Positions 9,401-16,986 of a stretch of 64,000 nt of DNA are shown one piece after another (within the stretch, counting starts at the first letter, position 1; each line of letters opens with the position of its first letter). Source of the DNA: Hoeflea sp. (GTDB lineage: Bacteria; Pseudomonadota; Alphaproteobacteria; Rhizobiales; Rhizobiaceae); NCBI RefSeq assembly GCF_002733955.1, contig NZ_NVXQ01000004.1, positions 1-64,000 on the forward strand, given 5' to 3'. A program made the translations under genes and the position numbers. Under the pieces are notes generated by a model. That model did not search any database and had not been told where the DNA came from. It saw nothing but the letters and a program-made list of their open reading frames with translations.

Positions 9401-10805
9401 CACCGCCGAAGAAGTTGTCGGAAAACAGACGCCAGCGCTCTGGCATGACCCTTTGGAGATTGTCGAGCGGGCGAAAGTACTCTCGGAAGAACTGGGAGAG
9501 ACGATCGAGCCCGGCTTTGAGGTCTTCAGGCGCAAAGTCGACCTTGTCGGTACCGATGAGAACGAATGGAGCTTCATTCGCCGTGACGGGACACGCTTCC
9601 CGGCGTTGCTGGCGGTCACGCCCCTGCGCGACGAAGACCAGCAGATGACCGGGTATCTTGGCGTCATACTCGACATAACCAAGCGCAAGGAAATGGATCG
9701 GCTGAAATCGGATTTCGTATCCATCGTCAGCCATGAGTTGCGCACGCCGCTCACCTCCATCCGCGGCGCGCTCGGCCTGATGGCTGGTCCGATGGCGAAA
9801 GACCTGCCGGAGAAAGCCGGCCGGCTGATCGACATTGCACACAAGAACTCCGAACGTCTTACCCTGCTGATCAATGACATTCTCGACATCGACAAGATCG
9901 AATCGGGCCAGATGCGGTTTGACATGAAAGAGGAAGATGTCGGGTCACTGGTGACGCAGGCAGTCGACGTCAATCAGCCCTATGCCGAAAAGCTTGGCGT
10001 TGTCTTCAAGGCGACCGACATCAATCCCGACTTGAAAGCCAATGTTGATGCTGCGCGCCTTGCCCAGGTCCTGTCCAACCTGCTGTCCAATGCGGCAAAA
10101 TTCTCCGACCGTGGCAGCGAGGTTGAGATTTCGGCTCTCAAGGCGGGCAAGCGGGTTCGCATAAGCGTCAGGGATCACGGCGCAGGTATTGCCGAGGAGT
10201 TCCGTTCAAAGATCTTCGGCAAATTCTCCCAGGGAGATTCGTCGTCAACGCGGGTCAAGGGCGGCAGCGGCCTGGGACTTCACATCAGCAAGCAGATCGT
10301 CGAACGAATGGGTGGCAAGATCGGCTTTGAAACCGAGACAGGCCTGGGCACGACCTTCTGGATGGAGCTGCCCTTGAGGGTGCAAGATCATGTCACCGGA
10401 AACCTGGAAAAGGATGATGTCCAGCGGGCAATGCTGCACTACCAGAAAAAAGAGACGCCAACGCTGCTGCATATCGAAGATGACCAGGATCTGAGCCGTG
10501 TGCTGGCGATGTCGCTGCAGGGCAAGATTGAGGTGGTGCCGGCCGCAAGCCTGCAGGAGGCCGAGCAACTCTTGCGAAACCAACGCTTTGACCTGGTTGT
10601 GCTGGATGTTGAACTTCCAGATGGATCCGGACTCCAGTTCCTCACAAACCTGATCAGCCAGATCACGCCGCCGGTTCCGGTGATGATCCTCTCGGCGAGC
10701 GAGGTCTCCGGTGATATCGAGAAATCGGTGTCCGCTGCGCTGGTCAAGTCGCGCGCGTCCGAGGAGAGGATTCTCGAGACCATTGAAACACTTGTCGACG
10801 GGTGA
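6438..10805 (+). CDS. MASE1/CHASE/PAS hybrid sensor histidine kinase with C-terminal receiver
   Basis: Large membrane sensor kinase of 1455 residues. In order: MASE1 multi-TM module (about 8-225, with GYATVIWPPSGIALGAL); a CHASE-type extracytoplasmic domain (about 235-490); TM helices near 500-520 and 533-558; a second extracytoplasmic, CHASE-like region (about 560-780); a TM helix near 784-806; a FixL-like PAS (about 829-945); a second PAS (about 955-1085); HisKA with phosphoacceptor SHELRTPL (H near 1098); HATPase_c with GSGLGLHISKQIV; and a receiver (about 1338-1452, phospho-Asp in VVLDVELPDGSG). Because it ends in a receiver, it probably passes phosphate on through an HPt such as the one at 11429. 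The ligand is unknown. Downstream genes suggest output to c-di-GMP control. Confidence 0.92.
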   Translation: MMKNDIGLVLARILVVAALYFISGRLGLFLAVPPGYATVIWPPSGIALGALFIYGWRLWPGILIGSFLLNSYISGAYTVDTGADGAKMLAALAIASGSTLQGLVGYGLVNRFVGLPLSFDRIRQIVRLLVIAGPVACVIAASIGVSTLYFSGILPATELSWNWFTWWTGDVLGVVTFLPLLLLTPTNKNNLTWRGTTIARLPVTALLIMLIPLGLTFYAWKISSEANTSNGEIQFESLAVENKKALLSRINSYENALLGGVAYFQGSENISRNEWRRYVDMLDIQENFPGINGLGWITSLAPSGIDRFLNAARADGAPNFEIRPKNVEAGHYIINFIEPESINRQAIGLNIAFEENRKQAADLSRSTGKPAITKRIILVQDAEKTPGFLLLHPMYKEGFEPGSSADEWATFDGWIYAPFIAKNFMNELTQSQGNTINFRVYDGDSEDPEALIYDSRKVRVADYVPAFTKREQIDVMQQRWLIVWESTPGFEQSSRNNNPVLVLAGGLLISFLLGLFLFVANIRRNDAIEDTPGLKALVLPAMVFLVLAVGTLGLYRALTATERDYLKSLTSNEANRISAIVAAETKGKISALERMASRLEFSQNRLEAAWRTDATNFIEDFEGLRVISKVGTDNIMQQTQQSPANERLVWVNAVLDPARADVVAAAIAADVPKLSSPLELAFGRHALTAYFPLNVLGVSDGFLAGVFSVEEFFNIDIPRELLDRYRFEIAYEGEIYARAGNQSLPLATDWLLESKIQVLDRAWSLTSIPTAEFLNSQRSQLPSVALLAGFLISVLAAIAAYTTGLSRLKTARLEASNVRIKEEATRNSTVMNTVLDGVVTINSQGLIETINPAGLRLFGYAKEEIIGHNIKILMPPPYHDAHDGFLKNYLNTGEQKVIGLGRQVVGRRKDGSVFPMDLAVNEMKLDGRRMFVGTIRDTSEAVAAAQALHESDTLKTAILASTEYLIVATGMDGTVMVFNEAAEKALGYTAEEVVGKQTPALWHDPLEIVERAKVLSEELGETIEPGFEVFRRKVDLVGTDENEWSFIRRDGTRFPALLAVTPLRDEDQQMTGYLGVILDITKRKEMDRLKSDFVSIVSHELRTPLTSIRGALGLMAGPMAKDLPEKAGRLIDIAHKNSERLTLLINDILDIDKIESGQMRFDMKEEDVGSLVTQAVDVNQPYAEKLGVVFKATDINPDLKANVDAARLAQVLSNLLSNAAKFSDRGSEVEISALKAGKRVRISVRDHGAGIAEEFRSKIFGKFSQGDSSSTRVKGGSGLGLHISKQIVERMGGKIGFETETGLGTTFWMELPLRVQDHVTGNLEKDDVQRAMLHYQKKETPTLLHIEDDQDLSRVLAMSLQGKIEVVPAASLQEAEQLLRNQRFDLVVLDVELPDGSGLQFLTNLISQITPPVPVMILSASEVSGDIEKSVSAALVKSRASEERILETIETLVDG

Positions 10806-10926
10806 CGCTCACTTTGGGCCGAGGGAGGCGCGACTTGCAACATGATTGCTGCCGCGCTGCACGGCGAAGCTGGCCTGGCTGGTGGAACACAGACACACGA
10901 ACCCCAAACCGCGAGATGCAAGACAG

Positions 10927-11313
10927 ATGAGCGAGCCCCTGAAAATTCTCTATGTGGACGACGAAGACGACATCCGGGAAATCGCAGTGATGGCGCTCGA
11001 ATTCGACCCGGCGTTGACCGTGAGGAGCTGCGCTTCGGGTTCGGAGGCGCTTGCGACCGTGACAGACTGGCTGCCGGATCTGATCCTGCTGGATGTGATG
11101 ATGCCCGACATGGATGGCCCGGAGACGCTGACACGTCTTCAGCAGGCCCCGGAAACGGCTGCTGTTCCGGTGGTGTTTACTACCGCACGAACCCAGCCCG
11201 AGGATATTGACCGGTTCATGAGCCTCGGCGCGGCAGGGGTGATCTCCAAGCCCTTCGATCCGATGACGCTGGCCGAGCAGGCGCGAGATCTTCTGGCAAA
11301 GAGGAAGAGCTGA
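10927..11313 (+). CDS. Single-domain response regulator (CheY/DivK-like receiver)
   Basis: Stand-alone receiver of 128 residues with no output domain. The acidic pair is in ILYVDDEDDIRE, the phospho-Asp in LILLDVMMPDMDGP, the Thr in VVFTTARTQ and the Lys in GVISKPFDPMTL, so all phosphorylation residues are present. The ORF-track start at 10846 adds 27 residues unlike the family, so MSEPLKILYVDDED is taken as the N-terminus. It lies 120 bases after the hybrid kinase on the same strand and probably acts in the same phosphorelay by competing for or shuttling phosphate, or by protein contact. Confidence 0.9.
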   Translation: MSEPLKILYVDDEDDIREIAVMALEFDPALTVRSCASGSEALATVTDWLPDLILLDVMMPDMDGPETLTRLQQAPETAAVPVVFTTARTQPEDIDRFMSLGAAGVISKPFDPMTLAEQARDLLAKRKS

Positions 11314-11428
11314 GCCTGCCAGGAGAGCTTGCGCTCAGGCAGGTGTAACGGCCGGGATGCATCTCATCGACCGCGCCGCAGGGTTTTGCATCGGTTGACG
11401 TCATGGCGGCGTGAGGCCACGGCTCGTG

Positions 11429-11776
11429 TCATTCCATGGCCTTGATCTGATCCAGCAGGTCCGCCATTGCCGAGGCGAACTCGGCTTCGCTGTAGCCCTC
11501 TTCCCGCACGGTGTTTTCGAACCGGAAGGCTGCTTCGCCCAGAGCCTGAAAACCGAAGATGCCGGCTGTTCCGACCAGGGAATGCGCCAGGGTCATGAGA
11601 TCAGCATCCGCTGCCCCGCGTTCACCGGGCAACTTCCGCAGGGCGAGCAGTTCCTGGATCTGCTCCAGATGTCCGCGGGAGCGCTCGATAAAGAGGAGTC
11701 GCAACGTCTCGATGCGCTCGCGGGCCTCGGCCGGCAGCTCGTCCAGCTTGCTTGCATTCATCATCTGATTGGCCAT
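11429..11776 (-). CDS. Histidine phosphotransfer (HPt) domain protein
   Basis: Small helical protein of 115 residues with the HPt signature AHSLVGTAGIFGFQALGEAA, in which the His is the phosphorylated residue and the Gly-x-x-x-x-Phe-Gly pattern follows as in ArcB/YPD1-type domains. The start is set at MANQMMNASKLDEL; the upstream part of the ORF-track ORF overlaps the neighbouring PilZ gene in another frame. Last gene of a minus-strand group with two receiver-containing c-di-GMP proteins and convergent with the single-domain receiver. The natural role is to move phosphate from the hybrid-kinase receiver to one or more of the receivers nearby (inference). Confidence 0.88.
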   Translation of the reverse strand: MANQMMNASKLDELPAEARERIETLRLLFIERSRGHLEQIQELLALRKLPGERGAADADLMTLAHSLVGTAGIFGFQALGEAAFRFENTVREEGYSEAEFASAMADLLDQIKAME

Positions 11777-11828
11777 CTGACAGTCTTCCTCATCTTGCGT
11801 ACCGATCCGGCATCCGCATCGTTGACAG

Positions 11829-13064
11829 TCACTCGCAGAACTCGACGCCGACCTCATCATTGACATGCCAGCATTTCCGGACCCGCCGGAGCTGACCGGA
11901 AGCGGTGATCTTGAGCAGGAAATATTCCGGCAGCGCCATTTGCCTTTCAAGCCGGAGCCGCGCCCCGCCATCGGAGACGCTGCGGACCGTGCAATTGATC
12001 TTGGAGGACCATTCTTCCAGCGCAATATAGGCGGGCTTCAGTGTCCGCATCCGGGTCGAGCGCCGCCGTTCCCTCGGATCTCCGGGCCCGGCTGCTGCGG
12101 GCAGCGTGCTCCAGTCCTCGCCGCCGAGCTGCGTTTCGAGCGCCTTGCGGCGGTCGCCCAGTTCGGTCGCCAGATACTGTTCCATCTGCTGAAGGCCGGC
12201 AAACTCGCTGGAAATGGCTGCCCCGATCACAGGCGAAATCTGCAGTTCTACCGACTTGAGATGATGAGAGAACGTCAGCTGCTCGTTCAGCCGTGCAAGC
12301 CGCTCGTTGACGACAGGCGTCGAAACGTTGCGATCGATGACGTAGTGGAACGTGTCTTCATCGTACCTGCCGCAGAAATCATCGGACCTGATATTGGCCC
12401 GGATCCTGGCCGCAAAACCACGCAGGATCTCATCGGCATTGGCAACGCCGAAATTGGTGCAGATCTTGCGGTATTCGGCCAGGCATATCGAAAAGACAAC
12501 AAATTTGCTGTTCTGGCGCCTGGCCGCTGCGGCTACCAGCAACAGCTTCTTGTCGAGCTCCTCACGGCTGTACATGCCGGTGAGATCATCGAACAGGGCC
12601 TTCTTGCGCAGCGACGAGACCTCGTCGTCGCGCGAGGCTTCCACCTCATAGCGAGCAATCGACTTCTTCATCGCAAGGGTGATTTCATCCATGCGCAGGT
12701 TGCGCTTGGGCAGGAAATCATAAAGGCCCATGCGAAACGCCTTGATCGCGGTGCGCTGTGATTCATCGCCGGACAACATGATGACCGGTGGCAGCTCCTT
12801 GTAGCGAAGCTTCAGCTGCTCATGTACCCGGAAGCCGTTTTCCGAATCCAGGTTGTAGTCGAGCAAGATGCAGTCCGGCATCTCCTTTTCCAGGACGGCT
12901 GCAAGGCTGTCGCTGTCACCGGCTTCAAGGGTTCTCAGATTTGCCTGCGCGAGCAGCGCCGAGAGGTGCAGACGGTAAAGATTGTCGTCATCGACGATGC
13001 AGACCGAGCGGCCATCCAGATTGATGCCACTGCCGTCAGCGGCCTGTTCATAGGTAACACTCAT
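11829..13064 (-). CDS. REC - degenerate GGDEF - PilZ three-domain protein
   Basis: Protein of 411 residues. An intact receiver at about 17-135 has VCIVDDDN, phospho-Asp in CILLDYNLDSENG, Ser in IMLSGDE and Lys in DFLPKRN. A GGDEF-fold domain at about 160-310 keeps the opening FDDLTGMYSREEL, but the active loop reads GRYDEDTF instead of GG[DE]EF and the metal-binding segment is lost, so cyclase activity is not expected. A C-terminal PilZ domain at about 330-411 has the arginine motif RRRSTR and the loop SVSDGGARL, where the usual first D/N is S. It thus looks like a phosphorylation-controlled c-di-GMP reader. The start at MSVTYEQAADG fits the receiver; the ORF-track extension covers the neighbouring intergenic gap. 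Confidence 0.85.
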   Translation of the reverse strand: MSVTYEQAADGSGINLDGRSVCIVDDDNLYRLHLSALLAQANLRTLEAGDSDSLAAVLEKEMPDCILLDYNLDSENGFRVHEQLKLRYKELPPVIMLSGDESQRTAIKAFRMGLYDFLPKRNLRMDEITLAMKKSIARYEVEASRDDEVSSLRKKALFDDLTGMYSREELDKKLLLVAAAARRQNSKFVVFSICLAEYRKICTNFGVANADEILRGFAARIRANIRSDDFCGRYDEDTFHYVIDRNVSTPVVNERLARLNEQLTFSHHLKSVELQISPVIGAAISSEFAGLQQMEQYLATELGDRRKALETQLGGEDWSTLPAAAGPGDPRERRRSTRMRTLKPAYIALEEWSSKINCTVRSVSDGGARLRLERQMALPEYFLLKITASGQLRRVRKCWHVNDEVGVEFCE

Positions 13065-13149
13065 TTGCTTGATCCAATCCACAGCAGGAAAGCCTCGGGA
13101 GCCGGGGAACTGACTTCGACACGATGATCGGCGTGGGGCGAGAGATCCC

Positions 13150-14508
13150 TCATGGCTGGTCCTCGCCCCCGGCATCGGGGCTGGCCGGAAGGTCTTCTGC
13201 CGGGTGAGCCAGCACGACCTGGTTGCGGCCATTGTTCTTGGCCAGGTACAGCGCCCGGTCGGCTTCGGCAAAGAGCTCGGCGGTGTTCTCACAGGCGTTG
13301 CTGCCGGCCACGCCGATGCTGACCGTCAGCGAAAACTGTTCCGGCCGGCCGTCGAACACGATCTCGGCAAAATGCTTGCGGAACTTTTCCAGCACGTCGA
13401 AGACAGCCTCGGGGGCGGTGTCGAGCAGCAGCACTGCGAACTCCTCGCCTCCATAACGCCCCACCACATCGGTCTTGCGGACCCAGCCGACAAGTGTCCG
13501 GGCGAGGATGGACAACACCTGGTCGCCAACCGGGTGACCCCAGGTATCATTGACCTTCTTGAAATGGTCGACGTCGATCATGGCCACGCAGAACTGCATC
13601 CCGGTGCGTTTGACCCGGGCCATCTCGTGACCGACACGCTCGTTGAAGCGGCGGTGATTGAGAAGGCCGGTCAGGCCGTCGCGCTCGATCAGCGAGCGCA
13701 GCACCCGCGCGCGCTCGACCCGCAAATTGATCAGCATCACCAGCGCATCGAGATCTGCCCGCTTGGAGATGAAATCGTCGCCGCCGAACTGCCGCGCCCG
13801 CATCTGGATGGTCTTGTCTTCCTCGGAGGACAGGAACACGATCGGAATCGACAGGTGGCTCTGGTGCTGGCGAATGATCTTGGCGATCTCGATGCCGTCG
13901 GTATTGGGCATCTGCAGATCCATGATGATGATGTCGAAGAAGGACCCGTTGATGGTCGGGATGATCTTCAGCGGGTCATTGAGAATGGACACGATCATGC
14001 CATTGGCGCGCAGCATTTCGGCGTAGACGGCCGAGGCAATCGGGTCGTCATCGACCAGCAGGATCGATGCCGGCTGCTCGCTCAGCTGACCGCCCAGATG
14101 CTCGAGCCAGTGGACCAGCTCCGCCTGTTCGATCGGGTTGGCGATGATGGTGCTGACATGCGACCGGGCACATTTGGCGCGGTAGGCAAAGCTTGTTTCG
14201 GGCGAGACGAGAATTTTCGGCAGGGCTTCGCCAAGATCTTCGCAAATGGCAAGGGCATCGGGTATCGACCCGTCAATCAGCACCAGGGCATCGTCGTCGC
14301 CATTGGCCACGGCTGCGGCCTGTCCCGGCCGGCCCTCGACGGTTGTTGCGGAATAGTTCAGGGGGGTCATGACCTGGGCGACATCATCGAGGAATTTTCC
14401 TCCACCGATGACGTGCACGGACGGTCTGGAGGGGCTGCTGAAGACCGTTTCCACCTGCGCCGATTTGCTCGCCCGGGAAATCTCGACTGGATCTGAAATC
14501 TGGAACAT
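13150..14508 (-). CDS. PleD-like diguanylate cyclase (degenerate REC - REC - GGDEF)
   Basis: Synthesises c-di-GMP from two GTP. 452 residues. An N-terminal receiver-like domain (about 28-140) lacks the acidic pair (VHVIGGG) and the conserved Lys, so it looks degenerate. A canonical receiver (about 147-265) has ILLVDDDP, phospho-Asp in IIMDLQMPNTDG and Lys in DFISKRAD. A GGDEF domain (about 280-435) has FKKVNDTWGHPVGD and the intact active site GRYGGEEF. The sequence RKTD five residues before GGEEF matches the RxxD inhibitory I-site, so product feedback is expected. The order resembles PleD of Caulobacter. The start is supported by GGAAAG upstream. First gene of the group that includes the PilZ and HPt genes. 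Confidence 0.92.
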   Translation of the reverse strand: MFQISDPVEISRASKSAQVETVFSSPSRPSVHVIGGGKFLDDVAQVMTPLNYSATTVEGRPGQAAAVANGDDDALVLIDGSIPDALAICEDLGEALPKILVSPETSFAYRAKCARSHVSTIIANPIEQAELVHWLEHLGGQLSEQPASILLVDDDPIASAVYAEMLRANGMIVSILNDPLKIIPTINGSFFDIIIMDLQMPNTDGIEIAKIIRQHQSHLSIPIVFLSSEEDKTIQMRARQFGGDDFISKRADLDALVMLINLRVERARVLRSLIERDGLTGLLNHRRFNERVGHEMARVKRTGMQFCVAMIDVDHFKKVNDTWGHPVGDQVLSILARTLVGWVRKTDVVGRYGGEEFAVLLLDTAPEAVFDVLEKFRKHFAEIVFDGRPEQFSLTVSIGVAGSNACENTAELFAEADRALYLAKNNGRNQVVLAHPAEDLPASPDAGGEDQP

Positions 14509-14705
14509 GCTGGTCTTTCCTGATAGTCGCGATTTTCCCGATTTTTTCGCGCTCGCCGGTCCTTCGGCCCTTGAGGTTGTCTAAGTCCTGAAGCTGCGCT
14601 CCAGCCTTCTTGCTGTTTCCCTGCAGCACACTTGTCTGCAAATTCGCCTGGCTGTTGATTACAACCTGTTGAACATTCTAGCTTTTTATAATTCGCTGAT
14701 ATATG

Positions 14706-14720
14706 TTAATTGTGCCTTAA
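14706..14720. promoter_or_regulatory. Perfect CtrA-like box TTAA-N7-TTAA
   Basis: TTAA-TTGTGCC-TTAA matches both half-sites and the 7-base spacer of the CtrA consensus exactly. It lies about 200 bases upstream of the diguanylate cyclase start (minus strand) and about 440 upstream of the phosphodiesterase (plus strand). Function is inferred from motif match and intergenic position. Confidence 0.55.
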
Positions 14721-15106
14721 ACGGGAACTACTGATTATCAGGTGAGACTTTTGAACCTAATCAGTAAAGGTTGAACGCCCGACGGCGAGACCTTGCGCGC
14801 TCTCAGGATTTTTCAAAGAAACCACTTCGCACTTCACACTTTTCGGGGCGGTGAATATTTGAAACCAAAAATATTCAACGTCAAAGCTTATCCGGGACGG
14901 GACCGCGGTCTGGATTTTTCCGGGGCGGAGACCGGGCGATCGGGCTGCCGCAGTCCGCGCGCCGGCAACAGGCATCGGGCTCGCCCGCATGAGTGCCGCT
15001 TGCAGCGCTTTTGAGAGTGGCTTTGAACACGTTATGCGAGTGAATTTGCAAATCCACATCATTTCGAGATCAATTCGTTAAGACGAACGCTGTAGCCAGT
15101 AACGGG

Positions 15107-15128
15107 GAGGTCAGCATCTGCTGATCTC
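15107..15128 (+). promoter_or_regulatory. Leader hairpin or palindrome before the EAL gene
   Basis: GAGGTCAGCA-TC-TGCTGATCTC pairs over 10 bp, with one G-U wobble as RNA and one mismatch as DNA. It ends 32 bases before the EAL start, which has no clear Shine-Dalgarno sequence. It may be an operator for a dimeric regulator or a translation-controlling hairpin; the sequence alone does not decide. Confidence 0.4.
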
Positions 15129-15160
15129 TGTCATTCAACCTGTGTGAACCGCGCTTCATC

Positions 15161-16543
15161 ATGCCCACTACCTTGCAAGCTACTCCTGGCAACAAGCCGT
15201 CGCAGCGATTGCGCTTCGCCTACAAGGGCGCCTCCCTGAGCCTGCTGATCTTCAGTCTCGGCTGGTTCGTCTACTTCGCCTCAATCCAGAACTGGCCTCT
15301 TGCCTGTGCCGACCTGTGCATAATCGTGCTTGGTGGCATCGGCTGGCTGCTGGTCAGACGCAACCAGTTCGACGTCGCGCTGATGGTGTCGGAAGTTGCC
15401 TTCCTGGCCTTTACCGTCGCTTTCTGCCTGGTGTTCGATGTCCCCAGCGAAGCCCATCCGCGGGTGTCACACCTGTTTCTTCCCGCCATCGCCTTGATGG
15501 CCTATTTCAATTACCTGCGCACAAGATCGCCCTTCCAGCTCCTGGTGATCGCCGGCTCGCTGTTGAGTTTCATCTTCTTTTCCAGCACGAAATTCGCGCC
15601 GTCCTTCGCCCTCAGCATTCCCGATGACATCCGGCATGTTGGAATCTGGATCAATTCCACCCTGGCCACGGCGATGCTGTGTGGAGGGGTTTACGCGATC
15701 CATCGCGAATCCTCCGGGCAAAGCCAGCTCTCACGCGCGCTGCGGACAGCCGTGCGGAACGACGAGCTGGAGTTGCACTTCCAGCCGCAGGTCGATCATG
15801 CGCAGAAGATTGTCGGCGCGGAAGCGCTGTTGCGCTGGACTCACCCGCGGCGGGGAAACATTTCTCCTGGCGAGTTCATTCCGGTCGCGGAAGAGTGCGG
15901 GCTGATGCCGCTGATCGGTGGCTGGGTGCTCAAGGAAGCCTGCCGGACGCTGGCCACCTGGAAGCACGATCCCGCCCTCAGCGAGCTCACACTCGCCGTC
16001 AATGTGAGCGCCAACCAGTTCAATCTCGAGGGGTTCGAGCAATCCGTGCTGGAAACCGTCGCGCTCTACGGCGTGGACCCGGGGAAGCTGAAACTGGAAC
16101 TGACCGAGACCGTCATCATTTCGGGCGTGGAGCCGGTTGTGGCCAAGATGAACACCTTGCGCGCCGCCGGCATCGAATTCGCCCTGGACGATTTCGGCAC
16201 CGGCTACTCATCCCTGAGCTATCTGCGGCAATTGCCCGTGAGCCAGCTCAAGATCGACCGCAGCTTCGTCAAGGAATCTCTGGAGAGCCCCAGCGGCGCC
16301 TCACTGATCAGAAGCATTGTCAGAATGGGGCTGGAGCTCGAGCTTTCGGTGCTGGCCGAGGGGATCGAGACCGTTCCACAGCACCTGTTCCTGCTTGATT
16401 GCGGGTGCCATGAATTCCAGGGCTATCACTTCGGCCGCCCGGTTCCGGAACACGTGTTCAGAACCGAGGTCGCGACCCGGATGCGGACGACGCAAAACTC
16501 GTCACGTCCTGCGCCAGAGCCCAGGTCCGTGGCGACTGGCTAG
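15161..16543 (+). CDS. Membrane-anchored EAL-domain c-di-GMP phosphodiesterase
   Basis: Protein of 460 residues. About six hydrophobic helices between residues 20 and 185 form a membrane sensor of unrecognised type. An EAL domain fills about 195-440. Catalytic and metal motifs look complete: AEALLRW, NVSANQF, LELTETV, ALDDFGTGYSS, LKIDRSFV, AEGIET and FQGYHFGRP. It should hydrolyse c-di-GMP to pGpG. No GGDEF domain is fused. Divergent from the PleD-like cyclase, so opposing enzymes share one long control region. The start is the ATG at 15161; no good ribosome site is visible, which may reflect leader control. Confidence 0.92.
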   Translation: MPTTLQATPGNKPSQRLRFAYKGASLSLLIFSLGWFVYFASIQNWPLACADLCIIVLGGIGWLLVRRNQFDVALMVSEVAFLAFTVAFCLVFDVPSEAHPRVSHLFLPAIALMAYFNYLRTRSPFQLLVIAGSLLSFIFFSSTKFAPSFALSIPDDIRHVGIWINSTLATAMLCGGVYAIHRESSGQSQLSRALRTAVRNDELELHFQPQVDHAQKIVGAEALLRWTHPRRGNISPGEFIPVAEECGLMPLIGGWVLKEACRTLATWKHDPALSELTLAVNVSANQFNLEGFEQSVLETVALYGVDPGKLKLELTETVIISGVEPVVAKMNTLRAAGIEFALDDFGTGYSSLSYLRQLPVSQLKIDRSFVKESLESPSGASLIRSIVRMGLELELSVLAEGIETVPQHLFLLDCGCHEFQGYHFGRPVPEHVFRTEVATRMRTTQNSSRPAPEPRSVATG

Positions 16544-16589
16544 GGAGCACTGCCAGACGAGGGCCGACAAGGGCCGGCAGGGACACGCG

Positions 16590-16850
16590 TCACAGCGGCT
16601 TGAGCCGGTGGAAGCCGGACTGGCCATAGACCAGCGGCGCGCCTTCGCTGATCCTCATGTCCATGATCTCGCCGATGAAGACGGTGTGGCTGCCGGCCTC
16701 GACCATTTCCGACGCATCGCAGGAAAAACCGATCAGCGCCTCGCCCAGAAACGGCAGGCCGCGCATGTCCTCAAGCCCGTGACCTTCGGCAAACTTGTCT
16801 TTCCCGGTGACACCGTCAGCGCCGGCAAAGCGCAGCGCCAGCGGGCTCGC
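16590..16850 (-). pseudogene. 5'-truncated flavin reductase-like remnant
   Basis: Reading the minus strand to the TGA at 16590-16592 gives a C-terminal flavin reductase-type segment: ALRFAGADGVTGKDKFAEG, then ALIGFSCDASEMVEAGSHT, VFIGEIMDM and a final YGQSGFHRL. This matches the back half of RutF/HpaC/nitrilotriacetate monooxygenase component B-like FMN reductases, including the E-x-G-x-H-T-V-F-I-G strand. The N-terminal flavin-binding half is missing: upstream of about 16850 the frame stays open but no longer resembles the family and has no fitting start. Too short for the ORF track. Best read as a decayed gene 3' of the aldehyde dehydrogenase. The rest of the 16544-16986 interval holds nothing else I recognise. 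Confidence 0.65.
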
Positions 16851-16986
16851 CGGATCGGGCAGAACGGCACCAGCGTCGGGCTTTCGGACTAGCGCGTCGC
16901 TCGACCCACAAGACGCTGTGGAATCGACAACGGCCCGCCCCGGGAAGGGCGAGCCGCTTCAGATTTAAGGACAAGTTGACAGCTGA

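Larger units (their letters stand above)
14509..15160. other. Long divergent intergenic region between the cyclase and phosphodiesterase genes
   Basis: About 650 AT-richer bases without a convincing gene; the short ORF-track peptides here have no family features. It holds a perfect TTAA-N7-TTAA box (14706-14720), an imperfect inverted repeat at 14731-14764 (CTGATTA...TAATCAG arms), and a strong inverted repeat just before the EAL gene. The length suggests complex regulation of both c-di-GMP genes or an unannotated small RNA. Confidence 0.6.
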
